Assembly: GCA_900314655.1 (NCBI GenBank)
Contig: OMWC01000007.1
Coordinates: forward strand, 1 to 64,000
Length of the DNA stretch: 64,000 nucleotides
Source: an uncultured Prevotellaceae bacterium
GTDB taxonomy: Bacteria > Bacteroidota > Bacteroidia > Bacteroidales > Bacteroidaceae
Reading direction: 5' to 3'
In this document: positions 9,215 to 16,243 of the stretch, piece by piece
Layout: each line of letters starts with the position of its first letter
How positions within the stretch are numbered: the stretch's first letter is position 1
Translations under genes and position numbers: made by a program
Notes under the pieces: model-generated
Told to the model about the DNA's origin: nothing
Databases searched by the model: none
The model's input: only the letters and a program-made list of their open reading frames with translations

Positions 9215-9402
9215 TAAATATTTTTGGAAATAAAAGAAAACGCTGCCGTATATCTTCCGGATTGTCAATATCACTTTCGGCTGACGGCAGTTAGGTCAGA
9301 TTGGGACGGGCTCTCGCGATTTGTCGCAAGGGGGGCGGTCGTGTCGCAAGTATTCTGCAAAGAAAGTGCGAAATGGCTTGGAGGTTAAAAATAAAATGTG
9401 TA

Positions 9403-9410
9403 AATTTGCC
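9403..9410 (+). promoter_or_regulatory. Promoter giving an almost leaderless SpoIIE-type mRNA
   Basis: TAAATTTG ends only five bases before the ATG at 9416, so transcription would begin at or just before the start codon. A TTG at about 9380 may be part of the -33 element. Confidence 0.5.
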
Positions 9411-9415
9411 CCGAC

Positions 9416-11722
9416 ATGAACAAGAGATTCCATTCTTTCTCCCGACGGCTGACGCGCCGCATCGTGATCACGCTAATACTGACACTGGCAGCGGTGTTTG
9501 CCTGTATCTTCTATCTGACCGTCTCCGCGACCAAAGAGCTGAACGAATTTTCGTTCAACAGCATCATGCACGTGCAGAGCGAGATTGTGGAGAAGATGCT
9601 CTACGGCGTGGAACTGTCGGTAACCAGCAGCGTAAGCGATATAGAGAAAGACTTGGCTAAGCCGGAGGCGCTCTATGCCTCGCTGGAACGGGAACTCAGG
9701 GACCATCCTCACATCATGGGATTCTTCACGGCTTTCGAGCCAAACTATTTCGCGGAAAAGGGCCGCTGGTTTGAGCCCTATGCCGTGCGCCGGGGAGATT
9801 CCATCGTGAGGAAGCAGGTGGGCGGACCGGCTCACGACTACCTGAAGCGCGAATGGTACCGAAAAGCGCTGCACAGCGAGGGGGGCTACTGGTCGGAGCC
9901 TTATCTGGACGTGGGAGGCTCTGACAGTCTGCTCTGCACCTTTGTCATTCCCGTGAGGGATGCAAGGGGGCGCAAGGTGGGCGTTTTCGGAGCTGACGTC
10001 TCGCTCGACTGGCTGCACCGACAGCTGCAGGAAACGGACCGCAAGACCAACATGAAGCGCATCGGGCATAACGGGAGCGACTCGCCGCCGGCCTATACCT
10101 TTATTATAGCCAGCGACGCCACCTATATCGTGCATCCTGACAAGCAGCGCGTGCTGAATGAGAAGTTCACGGCCTTCGACATCAACAAGCTGAAAGAGGG
10201 ATATCAGGAGACGGAACTCAACGGAGAGGATGTCTATGTGTTCTATGAAGACCTCCACAACACGAGGTGGACAATAGGCTTCGTGGTGAAGCGAATGGTG
10301 GTATGGATGCCGGTCGCCGTCTTCGGCTCCATCATCGCGCTGGCCATGGCATTGGGACTGCTGGCAGTATATTTCATCAGCCGCACCACCATCCACCGTT
10401 CCACAAGACCTCTCCAGACGCTAGCCCTCAGCGCCGACGAGGTGGCAAAGGGAAACTTCAGCGCTCCGTTGCCTACACTGAAACACCATGATGAGATATA
10501 CCAGCTGCGCGACTCGTTTGCCAACATGCAGCACTCGCTGACCGGCTATATCGAAAAACTCAAGGCCACCACCGCCGAGAAAGCTACCATGGAGAACGAG
10601 CTGACCATCGCCCGAGGCATACAGATGGGCATGGTGCCGAAGACTTACCCGGCATTTCCTGAACGGCAGGACATCGACGTGTATGGCACGATGACTCCGG
10701 CCAAGGAGGTGGGTGGAGACCTCTACGACTTCCTAATCCGCGACAACTGCCTATACTTCTGTATCGGTGATGTTTCGGGAAAGGGTATTCCCGCAGCTCT
10801 GGTGATGGCCGTGACGCGCAACCTGTTTCGCACGCTTGCCAACGAAGAGCAGAATCCGGAACGGATCATGGCACGCATCAACACTTCCCTATGTGACGAT
10901 AATGAGACAGGATGGTTTGTCACGATGATAATCGGCGTACTCAATCTGCAGACCGGTCATCTCAGCTACTGCAATGCAGGCCATGTGACGCCATTGCTGA
11001 TAGGCAACGAGGTGAGCATGCTGCCGCTGAAACCTATCCTGGCAGTAGGCTCATTGGAGTTCACCGCATACACATCCATGGAAACTACGCTGCAACCGGG
11101 GACCACGCTTTTCCTCTATACCGACGGATTGACGGAAGCCATGAACGCTGAAAGACGAATGTTTAGCGAAAAACGCATGCTTCAGGTAGCCGAACAGCAG
11201 CGACAGAAACACCAGTTAGAGCCGAAACAAATTATCACCGCCATGGAAGATAGCGTGAAAACATTTGTAGGCGGAGCAGAACAAAGCGACGACCTGACGA
11301 TGCTGGCTATTCTTTATAGAGGAGAGACGGCTGCCGCTTTGAAAATCGAAGTAAGTATTGACGAGATGCCAAAGGTCTGCGATTTCGTAATCAAGGAGGC
11401 CTCGCAGGCGGGCATGGGCAGTAAGGGCATCAGCGAATTGCGCCTCGTCGTGGAAGAGGCTGTGGCCAATGTCGTCAACTACAGCGGTGCCTCCGACATT
11501 ATGCTCGGAGTTACCAAGCAGAAAGGGAGACTCAGTGTGACACTTTCCGACAACGGAATACCTTTCGACCCCACGAAAGTGCCGTCTCCCGACCTCACCG
11601 TACCCGGCGAAGAACGGCCAATAGGCGGTCTGGGCATCCACTTCATGCGAGAGATGAGCGACGGACTGACTTACCGAAGGGAGGCCGACAAGAATATTCT
11701 CACCATCTATAAGAACTTCTAA
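9416..11722 (+). CDS. Membrane sensor SpoIIE-type PP2C phosphatase fused to a HATPase domain
   Basis: A 768-residue signalling protein. Order: transmembrane helix (about 15-37), extracytoplasmic sensor with Cache-like features (about 40-285, WYRKALHSEGGYWSEPYLDVGG), second helix (about 293-322), HAMP (about 330-382), SpoIIE/PP2C phosphatase with metal-binding GGDLYDF and GDVSGKG (about 430-460) and LYTDGLTEAMN, then a GHKL/HATPase domain (about 646-768) with the N-box EEAVANVVNYSG and the G-boxes DNGIPF and GGLGIHFMRE. Such proteins control partner-switching cascades: the phosphatase dephosphorylates a STAS anti-sigma antagonist and the HATPase domain resembles RsbW-type kinases. Here both opposing activities lie in one chain, and no STAS protein or sigma factor gene is nearby. 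Confidence 0.88.
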   Translation: MNKRFHSFSRRLTRRIVITLILTLAAVFACIFYLTVSATKELNEFSFNSIMHVQSEIVEKMLYGVELSVTSSVSDIEKDLAKPEALYASLERELRDHPHIMGFFTAFEPNYFAEKGRWFEPYAVRRGDSIVRKQVGGPAHDYLKREWYRKALHSEGGYWSEPYLDVGGSDSLLCTFVIPVRDARGRKVGVFGADVSLDWLHRQLQETDRKTNMKRIGHNGSDSPPAYTFIIASDATYIVHPDKQRVLNEKFTAFDINKLKEGYQETELNGEDVYVFYEDLHNTRWTIGFVVKRMVVWMPVAVFGSIIALAMALGLLAVYFISRTTIHRSTRPLQTLALSADEVAKGNFSAPLPTLKHHDEIYQLRDSFANMQHSLTGYIEKLKATTAEKATMENELTIARGIQMGMVPKTYPAFPERQDIDVYGTMTPAKEVGGDLYDFLIRDNCLYFCIGDVSGKGIPAALVMAVTRNLFRTLANEEQNPERIMARINTSLCDDNETGWFVTMIIGVLNLQTGHLSYCNAGHVTPLLIGNEVSMLPLKPILAVGSLEFTAYTSMETTLQPGTTLFLYTDGLTEAMNAERRMFSEKRMLQVAEQQRQKHQLEPKQIITAMEDSVKTFVGGAEQSDDLTMLAILYRGETAAALKIEVSIDEMPKVCDFVIKEASQAGMGSKGISELRLVVEEAVANVVNYSGASDIMLGVTKQKGRLSVTLSDNGIPFDPTKVPSPDLTVPGEERPIGGLGIHFMREMSDGLTYRREADKNILTIYKNF

Positions 11723-11826
11723 TAATTATTAAAACAGCAAATAATACACCCGCGACCAAAAATAGATTCAAATCGTACCTATAAATAAGGTACTTGCGCT
11801 CGACAATGCAAAAATAAACAAGTTTC

Positions 11827-11859
11827 TTTTGGTATTGTCCTCGCTTAATCGTACCTTTG
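11827..11859 (+). promoter_or_regulatory. Promoter of the rbfA-permease pair
   Basis: TTTTGG at 11827-11832 and TACCTTTG at 11852-11859 fit the -33/-7 pattern and lie 22 bases before the rbfA start codon. Confidence 0.65.
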
Positions 11860-11881
11860 CAGCAGAAAAAAGGATAAAATT

Positions 11882-12217
11882 ATGCAAGAGACAAGACAAG
11901 CCAAGATATCGCGCCTGCTGCAAAAAGAACTGGCGCAGATTTTCCAGAGCCAGACGCGGATGATGCACGGTGTGATGGTCAGTGTGACACGGGTGAAGAT
12001 CTCACCAGACCTCAGCATCTGCACAGCCTATCTGAGTGTGTTCCCCTCAGAGAAAGGCGAGGAAATCCTGAACAATGTGAATGCGAATGTGAAGACCATC
12101 CGTTACGACCTGGGCCAGCGCATCCGCAATCAGGTGCGCATCATTCCTGAACTGCGCTTCTTCATTGACGATTCTTTAGACTACATCGACCACATCGATG
12201 AACTCCTGAAGAAGTGA
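11882..12217 (+). CDS. rbfA: Ribosome-binding factor A
   Basis: A 111-residue protein of usual length for RbfA, the KH-fold factor that binds the 30S subunit and helps 16S rRNA 5'-end maturation. Diagnostic segments are KISRLLQKELAQIF, VMVSVTRVKISPDLSICTAYLSVFP, and near the C terminus RIIPELRFFIDDSLDYIDHIDELL. The next gene, a LolC/E-type permease, starts 22 bases later on the same strand, an arrangement that suggests a two-gene operon. Confidence 0.93.
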   Translation: MQETRQAKISRLLQKELAQIFQSQTRMMHGVMVSVTRVKISPDLSICTAYLSVFPSEKGEEILNNVNANVKTIRYDLGQRIRNQVRIIPELRFFIDDSLDYIDHIDELLKK

Positions 12218-12239
12218 AGAACCCTTCTGAAACTCGCTG

Positions 12240-13475
12240 ATGAATTTCCCGTTTTATATAGCGAAAAGGTACCTGTTCTCGAAGAAATCGACGAACGTCA
12301 TCAACCTGATTTCGGCCATATCCGTCGTGGGTGTGGCCATTGCTACGATGGCATTGGTGGTGACGCTCTCCGTATTCAACGGGTTCCATGACCTGGTAGC
12401 CACGCTTTTCACCTCCTTCGACCCACAACTACAGGTGGTACCTACGCAGGGAAAGACCGTACCTGCCGATGACCCGATACTGACCGAAATCCGACAACTG
12501 CCTGAGATTGACGTTGTCACGGAAACGGTGGAAGATCAGGCACTGGCTATCTATAAAGGACGCCAGGCGATGGTAAAGGTAAAAGGAGTTGATGATAATT
12601 TCTCCGAACTGACTCATATCAATGAGATTCTCTACGGCGACGGTCAGTTTGCCCTTCATGCAGCCAACCTGCAATACGGCACAGTGGGCATCCGCCTGGC
12701 TCAGACACTCGGCATGCCTGCCGACTGGGACGGCTATCTGCATATCTATGCCCCCAAACGCGAAGGACAACTCGACATGATGGATCCTACCGACGGCTTC
12801 GTGGAAGACTCGCTGATAACACCCGGATCTGTCTTCATGGTCAGACAGCCACGCTACGACAGCAACTACATCCTCACATCCATCGGCTTTGCCCGCAGCA
12901 TTTTCGACCAGCAGGGCATGCTCTCGGCTCTTGAAATGCGCATCAAACCCGGTTGCGACCTGGATGCCGTGAAGGCAAAAGCTCAGCAGATAGCAGGCGA
13001 CAAATACAAGGTGAAAGACCGCTACGAGCAGCAGGACGACACATTCCGCATCATGAAGATAGAGAAGTTCATAGCCTATATCTTCCTTACGTTCATCCTT
13101 GTTGTGGCTTGCTTCAATATCATCGGTTCACTCTCGATGCTGATTATTGACAAAAAAGACGACGTGGTGACCCTTCGAAACCTTGGTGCCACGGACAAGC
13201 ATATCACCCAGATTTTCCTTTTCGAAGGCCGTATGATAGCCGTCATCGGTGCCATCCTTGGCATTCTGCTCGGCTTGTTGCTCTGCTGGTTGCAGCAGAC
13301 TTACGGACTGGTTCACATGGGTGAGAGCGAGGGTTCGTTCATCATCAACGCCTATCCGGTAAGCGTACACCCTCAAGACATTCTGCTTGTATTTATAACC
13401 GTATTGGCAGCAGGATGGTTGGCCGTATGGTATCCCGTACGGTACTTTGCAAGGAAGTTAGGAGTCAGGAATTAG
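12240..13475 (+). CDS. LolC/LolE-type ABC transporter permease
   Basis: A 411-residue inner-membrane protein with the MacB/FtsX topology: one helix near residues 20-45, a long periplasmic domain (about 50-265), then three helices in the last 140 residues (around 275-300, 325-350 and 378-400). The opening MNFPFYIAKRYLFSKKS with NLISAISVVGVAIATMALVVTLSVFNGF is typical of LolC/E, which lift lipoproteins from the inner membrane with LolD. No LolD ATPase gene is adjacent, as is common in Bacteroidota. It follows rbfA closely and converges on murI, leaving only 10 bases. Confidence 0.85.
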   Translation: MNFPFYIAKRYLFSKKSTNVINLISAISVVGVAIATMALVVTLSVFNGFHDLVATLFTSFDPQLQVVPTQGKTVPADDPILTEIRQLPEIDVVTETVEDQALAIYKGRQAMVKVKGVDDNFSELTHINEILYGDGQFALHAANLQYGTVGIRLAQTLGMPADWDGYLHIYAPKREGQLDMMDPTDGFVEDSLITPGSVFMVRQPRYDSNYILTSIGFARSIFDQQGMLSALEMRIKPGCDLDAVKAKAQQIAGDKYKVKDRYEQQDDTFRIMKIEKFIAYIFLTFILVVACFNIIGSLSMLIIDKKDDVVTLRNLGATDKHITQIFLFEGRMIAVIGAILGILLGLLLCWLQQTYGLVHMGESEGSFIINAYPVSVHPQDILLVFITVLAAGWLAVWYPVRYFARKLGVRN

Positions 13476-13485
13476 GAGATAATAT

Positions 13486-14322
13486 TTAGTCGAAAGAGAC
13501 GCTTTCCACTTCTACCTGTTCGTGAAGGAACACTTGGGCAGATTCCTTGAATCTGTCGGGGTTCTCCGTAGTGAAATAGCGCACCGTACCCCTCTTCGTA
13601 ATCATTTCCTCCATTTCGGGATGATGCCTGAGATAGGCTTTCAGACTGTTGGCCACATATTCTCCCTGCGGCACAATCTTCACGCCTCTCGGTGCATACT
13701 TCAGGATGCTGTTGAACAACAGCGGATAATGTGTACAGCCAAGAATGATCGTGTCAATCTCAGGGTCTTTGAGCATCAGCTGCGTGATGCGTTTGTTTAC
13801 AAAATAATCGGCTCCGGGACTGTCAGCCTCATTGGCTTCCACGATGGCTGCCCAGAGCGGACAGGCAACCCCCGACACCTTGATATCAGGAAACTGCTTC
13901 TGTATCTCCAGGTCGTAACTCTCGCTCTTGATGGTTCCCTCGGTGGCCAATATCCCGACGTGGCGCGTATGGGTGATGGCACCTATACACTCTGCCGTAG
14001 GACGGATAATGCCCAGTACCCGACGCGTGGGATCCCACTGCGGAAGATCATGCTGCTGGATAGTACGCAAAGCCTTTGCCGAAGCCGTATTGCAGGCCAG
14101 GATGACCAAATGGCATCCCATGGAAAAGAGTTTCTGAACAGCCTCACGCGTAAACTTATACACCACGTCAAAGGAACGCGACCCATAAGGAGCGCGGGCA
14201 TTGTCGCCCAGATACATAAAATCATGCTGGGGCAGGATCTGCCTCAGCTGGTGCAAAATGGTCAGGCCGCCATAGCCAGAATCAAATACACCGATAGGAC
14301 CGGGATTATTTGGAAAGTTCAC
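13486..14322 (-). CDS. murI: Glutamate racemase
   Basis: This enzyme converts L- to D-glutamate for peptidoglycan. Both catalytic Cys motifs are present: ACNTASAKA and LGCTHYPLL, together with the substrate loop GVFDSGYGGLTI at the start. I chose the GTG at 14322 (278 residues, 17-base overlap with the preceding ompH gene); a TTG three codons upstream or an ATG at 14385 are alternatives, the latter implying an 80-base overlap. It is the last gene of the envelope cluster after three ompH copies, tightly coupled to the last one. Confidence 0.92.
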   Translation of the reverse strand: MNFPNNPGPIGVFDSGYGGLTILHQLRQILPQHDFMYLGDNARAPYGSRSFDVVYKFTREAVQKLFSMGCHLVILACNTASAKALRTIQQHDLPQWDPTRRVLGIIRPTAECIGAITHTRHVGILATEGTIKSESYDLEIQKQFPDIKVSGVACPLWAAIVEANEADSPGADYFVNKRITQLMLKDPEIDTIILGCTHYPLLFNSILKYAPRGVKIVPQGEYVANSLKAYLRHHPEMEEMITKRGTVRYFTTENPDRFKESAQVFLHEQVEVESVSFD

Positions 14323-14842
14323 GTTTGACAATCTCTGTAACGTCTTCTCCCTGGGCTGGATCAACGTAAGGCAGTGCATCCCCATCTGTATTGAGGACGA
14401 AAGCCAGTCCTTGCTGCTGACCTACTTTAGCCAAGACAGCCTTTAGTTTTTCGTGAAGGGGTTTCATAGCGTCGGCCTCCGCGTTTTTCAGCAATCGGCG
14501 AGCCTCCTGCTTGAAGGCCATGTTCTTCTCCATAAGTTCTTGCAACTCACTCTGCCGTTTGTTGCGGATGGAGACCGCAAATTCATGCTGGCCCTCGAGA
14601 AATTCCTCGTATTTCTTGTTGAATTCCTCTTCTGCTCTCTTCATCTCACCCTCAAACTGTCCCTGCAACTTAGCCACATCACTCTTTACCTTAGCATAAT
14701 CGGGCATCGACTGAAGCACCTCACTGTAAGAGAGATAGCCAAAGCGCACCTGCGCAGAAGAGTGAAGAGTGAAGAGTGAAGAATGAAGAATCATCAGCAA
14801 CGCTAATGTCATCAGTCTGTTTTTCAGTACCACGTTTTTCAT
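14306..14842 (-). CDS. OmpH/Skp-family periplasmic chaperone, copy 3
   Basis: A 178-residue OmpH/Skp-like chaperone, the shortest step from murI. A signal peptide is followed by VRFGYLSYSEVLQSMPDYAKVKSDV and a long charged coiled coil (FEGEMKRAEEEFNKKYEEF onward), as in Skp trimers that carry unfolded outer-membrane proteins to the Bam complex. The signal peptide contains HSSLFTLHSS, encoded by a five-unit heptamer array (14758-14792). Because seven is not a multiple of three, gain or loss of a unit would break the frame. It is third in a row of ompH genes after bamA. Confidence 0.87.
   Translation of the reverse strand: MKNVVLKNRLMTLALLMILHSSLFTLHSSAQVRFGYLSYSEVLQSMPDYAKVKSDVAKLQGQFEGEMKRAEEEFNKKYEEFLEGQHEFAVSIRNKRQSELQELMEKNMAFKQEARRLLKNAEADAMKPLHEKLKAVLAKVGQQQGLAFVLNTDGDALPYVDPAQGEDVTEIVKRELSK
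14758..14792. repeat. Heptamer array inside the ompH copy 3 signal-peptide codons
   Basis: Five contiguous 7-base units: AAGAGTG three times, then AAGAATG and AAGAATC. It lies inside the coding sequence on the opposite strand. Confidence 0.85.
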
Positions 14843-14890
14843 TGTTGTTTCTTATCTAATTAATCCTTCAATCTTCATTTTTCTCATATA

Positions 14891-14920
14891 ACCCCCTCCC
14901 CCCATAGGGAGGGAAGGGGT
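14891..14920. repeat. G/C-rich REP-like palindrome between ompH copies
   Basis: CCCCCTCCCCC faces GGGAGGGAAGGGG across a CATA-type centre, immediately after the stop of ompH copy 2. It is related to the other palindromes in the window. Confidence 0.7.
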
Positions 14921-14930
14921 GAGTCATTTT

Positions 14931-15428
14931 TTACTTCATTTTCTGGATTTCAGCCTTCACGTCGGCAGTCACATCCTTTGAGAGGGTTGCGCTGATGTAA
15001 GGAAGACTTGCAGCCTGCATGATATATACATAACCACCATTCTTACCTACATTCTCCACAGCCTGGAACACCTTCTGCTGGATGGGAGCCAGTTTCTCCT
15101 GCTGAAGCTTCTGGAAGGCCTGCGCATTGTCCTGCTGAGCCTGCTGATATTTCTGCATCAGGTCATTGATATTCTTCTCTGTCTCCTGCTGCTTGGTCTG
15201 ATTCATCGTGCTCTTGGTCTTCTCATACTCATCATACTTGCGCTGGATTTCATCCTGCATGCCTTTGAGTTCGTTCTCATATTCCTGAGCCTTAGCCTTC
15301 AGTTCACCTTCTGCGCGGGTGTATTCGGGCAAAGAGGTCATAATAGCCTGAACGTCAACGTGACCAAACTTCTGTGCGAATGTGGCCATAGGAGCCATCA
15401 TCAGCAACATAATCAAAACTTTCTTCAT
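14931..15428 (-). CDS. OmpH/Skp-family periplasmic chaperone, copy 2
   Basis: A 165-residue Skp-like protein. Signal peptide MKKVLIMLLMMAPMATFAQ, then KFGHVDVQAIMTSLPEYTRAEGEL (the conserved OmpH start) and a long Gln/Glu/Lys-rich coiled coil. The C terminus (YVYIMQAASLPYIS then KDVTADVKAEI) closes the trimer body in the family. It would act in the periplasm as a holdase for proteins destined for BamA. It lies 98 bases after copy 1 and 88 bases before copy 3. Confidence 0.9.
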   Translation of the reverse strand: MKKVLIMLLMMAPMATFAQKFGHVDVQAIMTSLPEYTRAEGELKAKAQEYENELKGMQDEIQRKYDEYEKTKSTMNQTKQQETEKNINDLMQKYQQAQQDNAQAFQKLQQEKLAPIQQKVFQAVENVGKNGGYVYIMQAASLPYISATLSKDVTADVKAEIQKMK

Positions 15429-15526
15429 TTCTTTCTTTTTTATTGTTATTAATATTACTTTTTCTAGTTTTCTGGAAGTTCTAGATTTCTGGAAGTTCTA
15501 GTGTTTCTAGGTTCTCTAGATTTCCA

Positions 15527-16045
15527 TTAATCTGCAGAATAGCCCAGTTTGGAAAGCACTTCATTGGAAATGTCCACCTTAGGCGAACCATAGATAATGC
15601 CCGTGTCGGAAGCACGGTCTATGACCAGCGAGTAGCCACGCAGGTCGCTGATATCCTTCACGGCATTATAGATTTCTTCCTGAATAGGTGTCATCAGGGC
15701 CTCACGCTTCTTGTAGAGTTCACCTTCCGGACCGAAGTATTTCTTCTTCAGGTCGCTAGCTTCTTTCTCTTTCTGCATGATAGCTTCCTGCTTGGCCTTT
15801 TTCTGTTCTTGAGAGAGGAACACTACCTCATTCTGGTAGTTCTTGTACATCGTCTGAGCCTCCGTGTTGAGAGCCTCCACTTCCATCTGCCATTTCTTGC
15901 TCACCTGAGAGAGTTGCTCGTTGGCACGCTCATAGGCAGGCACATTCTTCAGGATATATTCCATATCCACAAGCGCAAACTTTTGCGCCGAAGCCGTTGC
16001 GAGACCGCAGAATGCGCAAAATGCGCAGATAATCAATTTCTTCAT
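15527..16045 (-). CDS. OmpH/Skp-family periplasmic chaperone, copy 1
   Basis: A 172-residue Skp-like protein. Signal peptide MKKLIICAFCAFCGLATASAQ followed by KFALVDMEYILKNVPAYERANEQL, then a coiled coil and the closing LVIDRASDTGIIYGSPKVDIS segment that OmpH proteins share. It is the first ompH after bamA and has its own promoter at 16086-16093, so the chaperones can be made independently of bamA. The intergenic DNA on both sides is made of short repeats based on CTAG and TTCTAG. Confidence 0.9.
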   Translation of the reverse strand: MKKLIICAFCAFCGLATASAQKFALVDMEYILKNVPAYERANEQLSQVSKKWQMEVEALNTEAQTMYKNYQNEVVFLSQEQKKAKQEAIMQKEKEASDLKKKYFGPEGELYKKREALMTPIQEEIYNAVKDISDLRGYSLVIDRASDTGIIYGSPKVDISNEVLSKLGYSAD

Positions 16046-16085
16046 GTCGTTTTCTTTTTATCGTTAAAAATGTAATTTGACGGTG

Positions 16086-16093
16086 CAAATATA
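16086..16093 (-). promoter_or_regulatory. Promoter of the ompH-murI unit
   Basis: TATATTTG on the - strand (16093 to 16086) fits the -7 element, 40 bases before ompH copy 1. Confidence 0.6.
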
Positions 16094-16179
16094 CATCTTC
16101 TTTTTTTATTCGCAATAGGGAAACCACTATTTTCTAAGCGGAAACCCCTAAATCACCCCAACAAGAATCTCCAGAAAGC

Positions 16180-16242
16180 CTAGAATAACTAGTATATCTA
16201 GAAGAACTAGGATATCTAGGACATCTAGAACATCTAGGATCA
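16180..16242. repeat. Nonamer array abutting the bamA stop codon
   Basis: Seven consecutive 9-base units each starting CTAG (CTAGAATAA, CTAGTATAT, CTAGAAGAA, CTAGGATAT, CTAGGACAT, CTAGAACAT, CTAGGATCA). The pattern continues into the bamA stop codon, whose TAG is part of another CTAG. Confidence 0.85.
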
Positions 16243-16243
16243 A

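Noticed and set aside
14323..14385. ATG start for murI at 14385
   Set aside because: Would overlap ompH by 80 bases and add residues not seen in the family.
16180..16242. Possible CRISPR-like array
   Set aside because: Units of 9 bases with no spacers; simple tandem repeat. The same applies to the period 6, 7 and 8 arrays.
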